Assembly: GCF_047314965.1 (NCBI RefSeq)
Contig: NZ_JBLBVK010000049.1
Coordinates: 59,338-123,337, forward strand
Reading direction: 5' to 3'
DNA length: 64,000 nucleotides
Source: JAVJUV01 sp047314965
GTDB lineage: Bacteria; Pseudomonadota; Alphaproteobacteria; Rhodobacterales; Rhodobacteraceae
This document shows, piece by piece, positions 16,562 through 25,439 of this stretch. The position numbers and the translations under genes were made by a program. Every line of letters starts with the position of its first letter. Positions within the stretch are counted from its first letter, which is position 1. The notes under the pieces were generated by a model. The model did not search any database and was not told where the DNA came from. It worked only from the letters and a program-made list of their open reading frames with translations.

Positions 16562-18304
16562 TCAATCTGTCGCCAGCATATCCTCTATCCCGTAGTCACG
16601 GACGGCCGTCGGGGTTTCCTGGGCCTTGGACAGGGACCAGCTGACGCGCGTGGAATACTCCAAGGCGCGGCCAGATAGAACGATCTGTTTGGTCGCACGG
16701 GGGCTGAGGCGGGTTTTTTCTAGGTAGACGCTGCTTTCCAAGGCAATATGCGTGCCATTCGCCGCGCGGAATACCCAGATCTCTCCGCTTTTCAGGGCCA
16801 ACGAGATCGCGGCTCCGTTCATGTCGACCCGCGGGTCCACATCCGGATGCAGATGGAAGCGCACCGTGAAAGGCGTGCCTTTCAGCTTGGACTTGTCAAA
16901 GGAAAGGTCAAACCGTCGACGGTCCTGAGACGACATGGCAATCAAGGCGTCTTCACCACGAAGGGAGCGTCCGTCGAAGCCGAGATGAAGCGTGCGCACA
17001 TGTGTCAGCCCGTGGCTGGCAACATAGCCGTCATGCCCGACCACGAGGCGCGTGCCGCCCTCGACCTCCGTTCTCTCGAACCGGACGTCCCGTGGCGCAT
17101 CGACAAGCAACTCTTCCTTGGTGCTGCTCGAAGCGGGACCAAGGCGCGAAGAGGAGTACCCTTCGAGCCCGAGTGTCGAGTGGCTGGGCGTTGCCCGCCC
17201 GGCCCGGCGCCAGTTCTGGCCGAAGGTTGCGCCGGAGCCGCAATTCACGATCACGGGCCGGCGTCCCGAGGTCAATTCCATCGCCAGCGTCGATGCATGC
17301 GCGTTTGCCGAGGCAGGAACCGGCGGCGGAGAGGCAGCGTCGATGATCAGGCTGGTGCGGCCGTGCGTGACCCTTGCATAGCCCATGGCAAGGCCGGTAC
17401 CGGCCGCGCTCTTCACCCCGGATGTCGCAAGAGCCCGGTCGAGCCGGCCCTCCATACCACGACCTCCCCCGTGAAACCTGGCCAGACCGCCGTCCGAGTG
17501 CCTGAGCGCCCGCAGGACAGGAGCGATCGCGGTGATGGTATCCAAGAGTGACTTGCCCGGCATCCTTCCGGTATCCTGAAGCGCAGCCGCAGCCCAGTTG
17601 AGCAGCGTGAACACGTCCAGGAGTTCCTCGGGGTTCCGGGTGATCAGACCGCCCTGATCGTCAATCTCGCGCTTGCATTCGACCTCCAGCGCGCGCATCG
17701 CCTGCCCGACGTGCCGATCCATCCCGTCGAGTGCGAGGCCCGCGTAGATCAGGCCCGTCAGAGCCTCGAAACGTGGAAGCCCGTGTGACGCGGTACGCCA
17801 GCGGCGGCTGAGGAAAATCGTCTGGCTTGCCAGCGAACGGAAATAGGCTTCGCTGGTCGCGCGCTCCTGCCCGTTCAAGAGAAGTATGGCGTGGTTGATC
17901 CAGCGGATCAGGCGGCGTCCGGTGAGATCCGGGGTCCAGCCCGGGCCGGTGCCGCGGCCGAAGCGGCGTACCCATTCGTGGGTCCATTCCTGAGCGCGGC
18001 GCGTCGCATGTACATCGCTAACAGCCGCAAGATCGTCGAGCCAGGTAAAGCCGTGCAAGTCGGCCTCGAACCCGTCGTCGGGCATGGGGAGGTCCCAGAT
18101 CATCGTCCCGGGGGCCTGCACAAGGTATCCGGAGAACAGGAAATTGCCGCCCGTGATCTGGCGTCCGCGGGCGAATGTGCCGATCGTGCGCGGTTCAGGG
18201 GTGGAGGTGAACGCGGTTGCCGGGCGCGAAAGCGACGCCGCCCGGGCATGTAGGCCATTCATCCAGCGCGTCCTGCGCGCCGACCAACTCTCGTCTCTGG
18301 ACAA
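16562..18304 (-). CDS. Heparinase II/III family protein
   Basis: 580 residues in this frame. The central DLTGRRLIRWINHAILLLNG region and the later HGGGRGMEGRLDRAL and NCGSG blocks match the alphaproteobacterial heparinase II/III-like proteins (alpha-toroid plus beta-sandwich) usually found between rsmB and purH. Family members are polysaccharide lyases, but the substrate of this group is not established. No signal peptide is seen. The start is uncertain: the chosen codon is TTG, since no ATG or GTG lies near the expected N-terminus. It is 22 bases from purH. Confidence 0.82.
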   Translation of the reverse strand: MSRDESWSARRTRWMNGLHARAASLSRPATAFTSTPEPRTIGTFARGRQITGGNFLFSGYLVQAPGTMIWDLPMPDDGFEADLHGFTWLDDLAAVSDVHATRRAQEWTHEWVRRFGRGTGPGWTPDLTGRRLIRWINHAILLLNGQERATSEAYFRSLASQTIFLSRRWRTASHGLPRFEALTGLIYAGLALDGMDRHVGQAMRALEVECKREIDDQGGLITRNPEELLDVFTLLNWAAAALQDTGRMPGKSLLDTITAIAPVLRALRHSDGGLARFHGGGRGMEGRLDRALATSGVKSAAGTGLAMGYARVTHGRTSLIIDAASPPPVPASANAHASTLAMELTSGRRPVIVNCGSGATFGQNWRRAGRATPSHSTLGLEGYSSSRLGPASSSTKEELLVDAPRDVRFERTEVEGGTRLVVGHDGYVASHGLTHVRTLHLGFDGRSLRGEDALIAMSSQDRRRFDLSFDKSKLKGTPFTVRFHLHPDVDPRVDMNGAAISLALKSGEIWVFRAANGTHIALESSVYLEKTRLSPRATKQIVLSGRALEYSTRVSWSLSKAQETPTAVRDYGIEDMLATD

Positions 18305-18396
18305 CGTCGTCGCCCTGCCTCTTGCCGCCCATTCGTTCGGGCCGATTGGCAGGAAGGATACCGGACAGGTCGTGATCTGTCATCGCAAAATGCCGG

Positions 18397-19650
18397 CTAT
18401 CGGCGTTTTGCAACCTGCGCGATGAAGAACCCGTCGATCCCGCCCCTGTCCGCCCAGTGATCGGGGCGGATTCGCAGCCCGCCCGAGGGCGAACTCCATT
18501 TGGGGTCGAGACCTTGCGCATCGGGTGTCTCGATCAGGAGGTCGGGGTTTCGGGACAGCGCAGCCACCAACTGGTCTTCGCCTTCTTCGGGAAAGAGAGA
18601 GCAGGTGCAGAACACCATCCGGCCACCCGGTTTCAGCCAGCCGAATGCGCGATCGAAAAGCCTTGCCTGCAGATCGTACAATCCTTCGAGGCCGGTTTCC
18701 GCCTTTGCAAAAGCGAGGTCAGGGTGCCTCCGGAGGGTGCCTGTCGCAGAACAGGGCGCATCGAGAAGGACGGCGTCGTAGGCTGCCTGGGGCACCCAGT
18801 TCAACGCGTCGGCCGTCACAAGGCTGGCCTTCAGTCCGGTCCGGGCAAGGTTTTCGGCGACGCGTTCCATTCTCGTCCCGGATATATCCAGAGCGGTCAC
18901 GTCGGCACCGGTAGCCGCCAGTTGCAGGGTCTTGCCCCCCGGAGCGGCGCAGAGGTCCAGGACCGTTTCGCCGGGCTTCGTCCCGAGCAGCCTAGCGGGG
19001 ATTGCGGCCGCGGCGTCCTGCACCCACCACGCGCCCTCGGCATATCCCGGCAGCTTTGAAACCTGCCCGAACTGAGACAGGCGCAGACTTCCTGTCGGCA
19101 AGACCTCTGCACCAAGCTTGGCAGCCCATTCCGCTGCGTCATCGCGTGGCGTGATGTCGAGCGGCACAGCCGCGACATGGACGGCCTCCATCGCTGTCAC
19201 GGCCTCTTTTCCCCAGGCCGCCAGCAGCTTTTTCCGGAGCCACTTCGGCAATGTCGGAACCGGCAGCGATGCCCAGTCCGTCCCGCGCCGAAGCACGTTC
19301 CGCAAAACGGCATTGACCATGCCCGCCTTGCTTTTCGTAGCCAACGATACTGCGGCATTGACCGGACCGTGCGGCGCGGCGCCCTCGACGTTGATCTCGT
19401 AGAGCGCAAGACGCATGAGGTTCATCACAGGATCTTCGGGACGGTTGCGGAGAAACGGACCTAGCAGGCGATCCGACCGCTGTGCCCAGCGCAAGGCTTC
19501 GGTCGCCAGCCTTTGCGCCCGCGCCCGTTCTTCCGGAGGCAGGGCTTCGACGATGGCAGGCAGGGCTGCGGTGAGGAGCTGACCATCGGCCGTGACGGCT
19601 GTCATCAGCGCCGCCGCAGCGGCCCGGGCTTTCAATCCCGCCTGTTCCAT
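18397..19650 (-). CDS. rsmB: 16S rRNA (cytosine-C5) methyltransferase RsmB-like
   Basis: 417 residues from MEQAGLKARAAAAAL. An N-terminal NusB-like helical domain is followed by a SAM-dependent methyltransferase domain: VLDLCAAPGGKTLQLA (SAM loop), DAPCSATGTLRRHPD (motif IV with the conserved Cys) and FCTCSLFPEEGEDQ (motif VI catalytic Cys). It methylates 16S rRNA in E. coli (C967). A longer reading that starts near 19821 would overlap the divergent DUF1674 gene and is rejected. Confidence 0.93.
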   Translation of the reverse strand: MEQAGLKARAAAAALMTAVTADGQLLTAALPAIVEALPPEERARAQRLATEALRWAQRSDRLLGPFLRNRPEDPVMNLMRLALYEINVEGAAPHGPVNAAVSLATKSKAGMVNAVLRNVLRRGTDWASLPVPTLPKWLRKKLLAAWGKEAVTAMEAVHVAAVPLDITPRDDAAEWAAKLGAEVLPTGSLRLSQFGQVSKLPGYAEGAWWVQDAAAAIPARLLGTKPGETVLDLCAAPGGKTLQLAATGADVTALDISGTRMERVAENLARTGLKASLVTADALNWVPQAAYDAVLLDAPCSATGTLRRHPDLAFAKAETGLEGLYDLQARLFDRAFGWLKPGGRMVFCTCSLFPEEGEDQLVAALSRNPDLLIETPDAQGLDPKWSSPSGGLRIRPDHWADRGGIDGFFIAQVAKRR

Positions 19651-19720
19651 CTGTGCCTTACCTTGTCTGACCGTCCCGGCCCCGTATATCAGAGGGTAGG
19701 TTGAGACAAGGACCAAGCGC

Positions 19721-19900
19721 ATGACCGAAGACACCCGCGAAGACCTGCCGCCGGCGGCGAAGCGCGCCCTGGCCGAAGCGGAAGAGCGCCGCAAGAAGGC
19801 CGACGACATGAAGCTTCCCACTGAACTGGGTGGCCGCGACGGCCCCGAGCCGGTGCGCTATGGCGACTGGGAAAAGAAAGGGCTGGCGATCGATTTCTGA
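19721..19900 (+). CDS. DUF1674 / SDHAF4-like small protein (59 aa)
   Basis: A 59-residue frame, MTEDTREDLPPAAKRALAEAEERRKK, with an E-L-G-G-R-D-G-P-E-P-x-R-Y-G-D-W-E-x-K-G motif at the C-terminus. This is the signature of DUF1674, the family of the mitochondrial succinate dehydrogenase assembly factor SDHAF4, which protects flavinylated SdhA. It is divergent from rsmB. Annotation pipelines with long length cut-offs would miss it. Confidence 0.88.
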   Translation: MTEDTREDLPPAAKRALAEAEERRKKADDMKLPTELGGRDGPEPVRYGDWEKKGLAIDF

Positions 19901-19912
19901 TCTGCGGTCGGA

Positions 19913-20269
19913 TCAGTCCAGTTTCAGATCGGCGTAGATGCCTTCGCCACGGTCAGACGTGAAGCGCATCGTCCGTCCGCTGACCTGGACAAGCTGGCAA
20001 TTGAATTCAAGAGGATCGCCGCCGACTTCGAGATCACGGCAAAAATAACCGCTATCCCAACGCCACGCCCCAGTCACCGGACGCCCGAAAGCCTTCCCCA
20101 TGATGCGCCCGTCATCGGTGACTTTCAGCCGGATACCCAGGCGCTTCAGCTCCTTGTCCTCGACCAGAGAGAGAAAGCCGCGCTCGTCTTCGATGCGCTG
20201 AAACCCTTCCGCAAGGACGGGCGAGGCGAGAAGCGCGCAGATGACCGTTCCGAATGCAAGAGTGCGCAT
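19913..20269 (-). CDS. Conserved secreted protein of unknown function
   Basis: 118 residues with a clear signal peptide (MRTLAFGTVICALLASPVLA). The mature part is a small beta-rich domain containing two Cys (YFCRDL and EFNCQL) that could form a disulfide in the periplasm. I do not recognise a named family. It lies downstream of dapB on the same strand, with a 58-base gap, and convergent with the DUF1674 gene. Confidence 0.7.
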   Translation of the reverse strand: MRTLAFGTVICALLASPVLAEGFQRIEDERGFLSLVEDKELKRLGIRLKVTDDGRIMGKAFGRPVTGAWRWDSGYFCRDLEVGGDPLEFNCQLVQVSGRTMRFTSDRGEGIYADLKLD

Positions 20270-20327
20270 GTTCCGAAGCTCTCCTTTTCGACCTACGCCT
20301 CATGTACGCAGGCCGGTCGCATTCGGA

Positions 20328-21140
20328 TCACTTCAGGCCAAGAACATCCATCATGTCGAAGGCGCCAGGGCCGCGTCCCTGCCCCCATAGCGCGGCCTTG
20401 AGCGCTCCGCGTGCAAAAATCCGCCGATCGGTTGCGACATGGCTCAGCACGATCCTCTCGCCGGGGGCGGCGAAGATCACATCGTGCTCGCCCACGATGT
20501 CTCCGCCACGAATCGCGGAAAAGCCGATATGGCCGCGCTGACGCGCACCGGTCATGCCATCGCGTCCTCGATCCGACACGTTGCTGAGCCGGACCCCACG
20601 GCCTTCGGCGGCTGCTTCGCCCAGCATGAGAGCGGTGCCGGACGGCGCATCGACCTTGTGGCGATGATGGGCCTCGACGATCTCGATGTCGAAATCTTCG
20701 TCCAGTGCCTTTGCGATCTTGCGGGTCAACTGCACCAGCAGATTGACACCGAGGCTCATGTTCCCGGCGCGGACGATAGTTGCGTGGCGCGCTGCCGCAT
20801 CCAGTTTCGCGAGATCATCATCCGACAGACCCGTGGTGCCGACAACGTGCACGGCGCGGGCCTGCGCACAGATCGCCGCGTTCCCGACCGTGGCTTCGGG
20901 AGAGGTGAAATCTATCAGGGCCTGCGCATTGGCCATCGCCTCGAGCGGATCGTCCGTGACGATCACGCCCAGCGCCTTGCCACCCATCGCCTCGCCCAGA
21001 TCCTTGCCGATCCAGTCGTGCCCGGGGCGTTCCAACGCGCCCACAAGTTCCGCCGCCTCGGACGCTCCAACTTCGGCGACCAGCATCTGGCCCATGCGGC
21101 CCGAGACGCCGGTGATGACGATACCAGGGATTTCTTCCAT
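20328..21140 (-). CDS. dapB: 4-hydroxy-tetrahydrodipicolinate reductase
   Basis: 270 residues; NAD(P)H-dependent reduction in the diaminopimelate/lysine pathway. The N-terminal VTGVSGRMGQM is the dinucleotide-binding loop. The signature EAHHRHKVDAPSGTAL carries the substrate-binding His/Lys. Length and order are normal. Divergent from rbfA, with about 90 bases between. Confidence 0.96.
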   Translation of the reverse strand: MEEIPGIVITGVSGRMGQMLVAEVGASEAAELVGALERPGHDWIGKDLGEAMGGKALGVIVTDDPLEAMANAQALIDFTSPEATVGNAAICAQARAVHVVGTTGLSDDDLAKLDAAARHATIVRAGNMSLGVNLLVQLTRKIAKALDEDFDIEIVEAHHRHKVDAPSGTALMLGEAAAEGRGVRLSNVSDRGRDGMTGARQRGHIGFSAIRGGDIVGEHDVIFAAPGERIVLSHVATDRRIFARGALKAALWGQGRGPGAFDMMDVLGLK

Positions 21141-21231
21141 CGCTCTCTCCTTCGCCCCTCTCCTTACGCGGATGCCGGAACCTTTGAAAGCATCGCTTGC
21201 CGCGAAGGCGGCGAAAGCTTAAGTGCGGGGT

Positions 21232-21630
21232 ATGGCAAAATCACGTTTCAACGAGGGTCCCGGCCCGTCTCAAAGGCAGCTTCGCGTATCGGAGCTGATC
21301 CGGCGGCGGCTGAGCGATGTGCTGAATCAGGGCGATATACACGACCCGGATTTAAACCGCATGTCGATCACTGTCGGCGAGGTGCGCTGCACACCCGATC
21401 TGAAGATCGCGACGGCCTATGTTCTGCCGCTCGGAGGTCAGAACCGGGAAGAGGCGCTGGATGCTCTTCGCCGGAACCGGTCGGAGATCCGGCGCGTGCT
21501 GTCGAAGGGACTGCAGCTGAAATTCGCGCCCGATATCCGGTTCGCTATCGATGAAACCTATGACCGGCTGGACGAGACCCGCCGGATGTTCGCAGATGAC
21601 AATGTACGCCGCGATCTGGACAGCGATTAG
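21232..21630 (+). CDS. rbfA: 30S ribosome-binding factor A
   Basis: 132 residues, KH-like fold. Family blocks QRQLRVSELIRRRLSDVL, ISVTVGEVRCTPD-like strand (here ITVGEVRCTPDLKIATAYV) and FAIDETYDRLDETRR are present. It acts in late 16S rRNA maturation. The ATG at 21232 (MAKSRF) is preferred; a GTG at 21223 would add three residues. It is followed by an overlapping gene and then truB, a usual partner in ribosome biogenesis clusters. Confidence 0.95.
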   Translation: MAKSRFNEGPGPSQRQLRVSELIRRRLSDVLNQGDIHDPDLNRMSITVGEVRCTPDLKIATAYVLPLGGQNREEALDALRRNRSEIRRVLSKGLQLKFAPDIRFAIDETYDRLDETRRMFADDNVRRDLDSD

Positions 21631-22342
21631 CCTGGCCATGCTCGCGGCCCTACCCGCGAGCGCTGCAGGTTGCCGTGACCTGTCCTTCGAGAGTACGCCG
21701 TTCACGGTGTGCGAGGCAGACCCCGCGACCGAAACCGTCCGCCTGTTCCTGAACGACGCGGAAGGCCGTCCGCTTGGAACCTTCGACAATGTTGAAGCCG
21801 CTGTGTCGGCTGGAAACCTCACGCTTTCCTTCGCGATGAACGCGGGCATGTACCATCCGGACCGGCGGCCCGTTGGGCTTTATGTAGAGGACGGGCAGGA
21901 AGTGAGCCGGATCGTGACGCGCGAGGGGCCGGGGAATTTTGGCCTTTTGCCGAACGGGGTGCTGTGCCTGACCGAAGCCCGTGCCCGGGTCCTCGAGAGC
22001 CGCGCATTTGACCGGGAGCGGCCCGCCTGCCTGCATGCCTCCCAGTCCGGACCGATGCTGGTGATCGACGGTGCCCTACACCCGAGGTTCCTGCCAAACT
22101 CGACGTCGCGCTTCATCAGAAACGGCGTTGGGGTGGATGCTTCCGGACGGCTTTTCGCGGTGATCGCGAACCGCCCCGTAAACTTTCATCGCTTCGCGCG
22201 CTTTTTCCGGGACGTGCTGAAGACTCCGAACGCGCTTTACATGGATGGCAAGGTCTCACGGCTCTATGCTCCCGAGCTGGACCGGCACGATATCGGATTT
22301 CCGATGGGCCCGATCCTTGGCGTCTTGAAGCGCGCCGATTGA
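21596..22342 (+). CDS. Phosphodiester glycosidase (NAGPA-domain) family protein, exported
   Basis: About 248 residues with a signal peptide (AAIWTAISLAMLAALPASAAG). The mature domain has FAMNAGMYHPDRRPVGLYVEDGQEV and the GNFGLLPNGVL block typical of the phosphodiester glycosidase / NAGPA fold, then PNALYMDGKVSRLY near the end. Members hydrolyse sugar phosphodiesters; the natural substrate is unknown. The start is ATG 21596 or 21602; both overlap the end of rbfA by about 30 bases, which suggests coupled expression. Confidence 0.82.
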   Translation: MTMYAAIWTAISLAMLAALPASAAGCRDLSFESTPFTVCEADPATETVRLFLNDAEGRPLGTFDNVEAAVSAGNLTLSFAMNAGMYHPDRRPVGLYVEDGQEVSRIVTREGPGNFGLLPNGVLCLTEARARVLESRAFDRERPACLHASQSGPMLVIDGALHPRFLPNSTSRFIRNGVGVDASGRLFAVIANRPVNFHRFARFFRDVLKTPNALYMDGKVSRLYAPELDRHDIGFPMGPILGVLKRAD

Positions 22343-22394
22343 CGCGCGGTGCGGCGGGCGTTAGCAGACGCCCCTCGGAGAAAGAGGTCATGTC

Positions 22395-23300
22395 ATGGGA
22401 CGGCGAAAAAAAGGACGGGACATTTCCGGCTGGCTGGTTGTGGACAAACCGTACGGGATGACGTCGACAGCCGTAGTGAACAAGGTACGGTGGGCCTTTG
22501 ACGCGAACAAGGCGGGCCATGCCGGAACCCTGGACCCGGCGGCGACGGGAGTGCTTGCGATTGCGCTCGGCGAGGCCACGAAGACAGTGCCGTTCATCAC
22601 CGACGCCATGAAGGCCTATCGTTTCACCGTGCGCTTCGGCGCGGCGACGAATACCGACGATGCCGAGGGCGAAATCATCGCCACGTCAGAGCAGCGGCCA
22701 TCGGACCAAGAAATCCGCGACGCGCTGGCGGCGTTCGAGGGTGACATCATGCAGGTGCCGCCAAAGTTTTCGGCGGTGAAGATCGATGGCGAGCGTGCCT
22801 ATGCACTGGCACGCGCGGGCGAAGAGGTCGAGATCGCTGCCCGTCCCCTCTTCGTCGAAAGCCTTACGCTGGAGGAGCGCACCGACCCGCATCATGCCGT
22901 TCTAGAAATGGTTTGCGGCAAAGGCGGATATGTTCGCTCGATCGCGCGAGACCTTGGCGAGATGCTGGGTTGCCTGGGCCATGTGACCGCGCTGCGCCGA
23001 ATCTGGTCGGGTCCGTTCGAACTGGAAGATGCTGTAACGCTGGAGGAGGTCGAACGGCTGGCGAAATCCCCGGACATCAATGGGCTGCTGCTGCCACTGG
23101 AGGCCGGGCTGACCGATTTGCCGGAACTCCCGGCCACTGCCGAGGGCGCGGCGCGGATGCGCAACGGCAATCCGGGCATGGTTCTGGCTGCCGACGTCGA
23201 TTATGGCGAACTGGCCTGGGCTTCCTACCAGGGTCAACCCGTGGCTGTCGGCACCTATAGGGCCGGAGAATTGCATCCGTCCCGCGTCTTCAACCTGTGA
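22395..23300 (+). CDS. truB: tRNA pseudouridine-55 synthase
   Basis: 301 residues. The active-site block GHAGTLDPAATGVL places the catalytic Asp at residue 47. KVRWAF, KAYRF and the RSIARDLGEMLG segment are also family blocks. It makes pseudouridine 55 in the T loop of most tRNAs. Its stop overlaps the GTG of the next gene (GTGA). Confidence 0.97.
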   Translation: MGRRKKGRDISGWLVVDKPYGMTSTAVVNKVRWAFDANKAGHAGTLDPAATGVLAIALGEATKTVPFITDAMKAYRFTVRFGAATNTDDAEGEIIATSEQRPSDQEIRDALAAFEGDIMQVPPKFSAVKIDGERAYALARAGEEVEIAARPLFVESLTLEERTDPHHAVLEMVCGKGGYVRSIARDLGEMLGCLGHVTALRRIWSGPFELEDAVTLEEVERLAKSPDINGLLLPLEAGLTDLPELPATAEGAARMRNGNPGMVLAADVDYGELAWASYQGQPVAVGTYRAGELHPSRVFNL

Positions 23301-23842
23301 GCCTGATCCTTCGGACCCACGCCGCCGGAGGCACATCAAGCGAAGCGGTATATTCTCCTTGCGAAAAGTATCGTTATTCGCTGACCCGCGCGTGGGATGC
23401 CAAGGGATCGCGACTGCTTTACGTCATGCTGAACCCTTCGAAGGCCACCGAGTTGGCGAACGATCCCACGATCGAACGTTGTGAACGGCGCGCCCGGCTT
23501 CTGGGCTACGGGTCGTTCCGGGTCTGCAATCTGTTCGCGCTGCGCGAGACGAATCCGGCGCGCCTGCGTTGCGCGCGCCGGCCAGTGGGGCCTGACAATG
23601 AGGCGCAGCTTCGGGAAGGCTTCGATTGGGCGGACGACATCCTTTGCGCCTGGGGCGTTCACGGTGTGCACCGGGATCAGGACAAATGGTTCGGCGGGCT
23701 TCTGGCCGCCTGTCCCAAACGGGTTCAGGTGCTTGGCCTGACGAAGGACGGGCATCCGCGCCACCCGCTTTACATGCCCTATTCGGCACAGCCGGTGGAC
23801 TGGAACGCGATTACGGCGGGCCGGTGGCCGGGCACGACGTGA
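23297..23842 (+). CDS. DUF1643 family protein
   Basis: 181 residues, beginning at a GTG that overlaps the truB stop. The segment YRYSLTRAWD, then LLYVMLNPSKATELANDPTIERC and FRVCNLFALRET, is characteristic of DUF1643, a family of unknown biochemical function. It ends KDGHPRHPLYMPY. Cytoplasmic; translation is probably coupled to truB. Confidence 0.88.
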   Translation: MSLILRTHAAGGTSSEAVYSPCEKYRYSLTRAWDAKGSRLLYVMLNPSKATELANDPTIERCERRARLLGYGSFRVCNLFALRETNPARLRCARRPVGPDNEAQLREGFDWADDILCAWGVHGVHRDQDKWFGGLLAACPKRVQVLGLTKDGHPRHPLYMPYSAQPVDWNAITAGRWPGTT

Positions 23843-24420
23843 CAAACCCTCCGCGTCACGCCGCCCAAGACACCACCGGCTTTGCCATCCCGCATCGCGG
23901 GTCCGCCGCCCCTTCCAAGGTTTTTCGCATCCCTTCTGGAGCGGCCGCCCCACGCGGCTGAGACCCTGTCTATCCCAAAGAGATGTAGAAAACCTTTCGG
24001 GAAGCGCCGGACCGCATTCGTTTTCTTGGCCGACAATTTCGCAGAAATGAAACCTGATGAAGGAGCCGAGCTATTCTTCGGAAGAAAATATGCGGGAAAT
24101 TCAATGAATTTTCTTGTAAATGCCAACTATGCATATCAAAGCGGTTGATGGCGTGATTGCTGACGCTTGATCAAGGCAACGCTCCCTTTGGCAACAAACT
24201 GGTGCCAGCCCAGGCAAGCCAATTGGGAAATACGAGTGCATTTGGATACCCCCACCATTCGCGCAACTTCGAGATGAAGTTCAATTCCGGGGAAGATCAT
24301 GGATCGAGTTTCCAGCGCTTGGCGGAATGATTTCGGTCAGACCAGACCTCTCGTTCTTGCGGGCGACAGCGGTAGAGGTCCTATGCCCGGTTCGGCAAGC
24401 CATCGGCCGAGGTTTTCCTG
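23843..24420. other. Intergenic stretch without a supported gene
   Basis: 578 bases between the DUF1643 gene and the YiiX-like lipoprotein gene. The second half is clearly less GC-rich than its surroundings. I find no tRNA, no hairpin followed by T residues, and no frame with a convincing protein. It must hold the promoter for the lipoprotein pair, but I cannot place one with confidence. Confidence 0.5.
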
Positions 24421-25284
24421 ATGCGCCCCGTTGCCTTGATCCTCGCGATCCTGCTGTCGGGGTGCGGAGCGTCAAGGAGTATCCCGGTTGCCGAACCTTC
24501 AACGCAGTCCCCTGCGGAGATTGTCGCTGGATGCTGCGACCGGGCCGGTTTCTATCCCGATTGGGTGATCAGGACCGCTGACAACAATTCAGAGGTCATG
24601 CGCAGGCTTGGCAGCCTGCAACTGCGACCCGGACGCCTGAAGCGACATCACAGGGCGCAGGAAATGATACTGGACAATCTCCGGCCGCTGGACGTCGTGT
24701 TCATGAACTCCAAGAACCGGATGTCCGGGGTTCTCATACCGGGTCAGTTCACCCACGGCGCAATCTACCTGGGGACCCAAGACCAACTTCGGGCGTCGGG
24801 ACTTTGGGGTCTACCCGCACTTGCGCCCTGGAAGGGCGAAATCTCCGGTGGGGCGGTCTTCCTTGAAGCGGTCGACGGCGGCGTCCGCCTTGCACAACCG
24901 GACATTGTCCTGAATACCGATGCCCTTTTGGCCCTGAGACCGCGCGGAATCGACCGCAAGGACGCGTTGCGCCGGGGCATTGGGCAAATGGGTGTTCCAT
25001 TCGATATGCGATTTGATGCGAGCGATCCCTCAGCGCTGTTCTGTGCGGAGTTGATCGAACTGATGTTCCCGGAGATCAATCTTCCCCGAACGGAGGTCAT
25101 CGGGCGGGAGACGATATTGATCGACGCAATCGCTGCGGGTGCACTTTCGGGCGAGCTGGCCTTTGGAATGGTCGGTTATGTGAAGGCGACGGCGAGGGGC
25201 GGCGTGCGCGTGCTTTCAGCGCAGGAACTTGCTTGGGACGTGCGGCGGGCGTGGCCAGGCGTAGAGCAGGTTGTGGAACAGTGA
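24421..25284 (+). CDS. Lipoprotein with YiiX/NlpC-P60-like (permuted papain-fold) domain
   Basis: 287 residues. The signal MRPVALILAILLSGC places the lipidated Cys at residue 15. The pattern PLDVVFMNSKN, then GQFTHGAIYLG, then ALFCAELIELMFP resembles the circularly permuted NlpC/P60 group typified by YiiX: a His in FTHGAIYLG comes before a Cys in FCAELI, the reverse of the classical order. Family activities are amidase or acyl-ester type, but the substrate is unknown. The stop overlaps a GTG of the next frame (GTGA), and a phospholipase D-like lipoprotein gene follows. Confidence 0.75.
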   Translation: MRPVALILAILLSGCGASRSIPVAEPSTQSPAEIVAGCCDRAGFYPDWVIRTADNNSEVMRRLGSLQLRPGRLKRHHRAQEMILDNLRPLDVVFMNSKNRMSGVLIPGQFTHGAIYLGTQDQLRASGLWGLPALAPWKGEISGGAVFLEAVDGGVRLAQPDIVLNTDALLALRPRGIDRKDALRRGIGQMGVPFDMRFDASDPSALFCAELIELMFPEINLPRTEVIGRETILIDAIAAGALSGELAFGMVGYVKATARGGVRVLSAQELAWDVRRAWPGVEQVVEQ

Positions 25285-25439
25285 TCCGGGTTTGGTTCAA
25301 TCCCCTCGCCGTTCGAGACGAGCTTTTGACCCGAAGAGAAAGCCTCTTGCGCCGCAGGTCTCCCAATGGCTGGACAGGTGAGACGGGCCACGCCGGATAT
25401 CGCGTTATTGCAGCGCGACCGCGTGCAACGTCGGCGGCC

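Noticed and set aside
19651..19821. Extended N-terminus for RsmB
   Set aside because: The extra 57 residues overlap the DUF1674 gene on the other strand and are not part of the NusB-like domain.
23779..24126. 115-codon minus-strand frame in the gap after DUF1643
   Set aside because: It overlaps the end of the DUF1643 gene, shows no ribosome site and its sequence (Arg/Gly-rich) looks non-coding.
24160..24180. FNR-like TTGATCAAG in the gap before the lipoprotein pair
   Set aside because: The two half-sites are fused without the four-base spacer, so it does not fit the FNR dimer.
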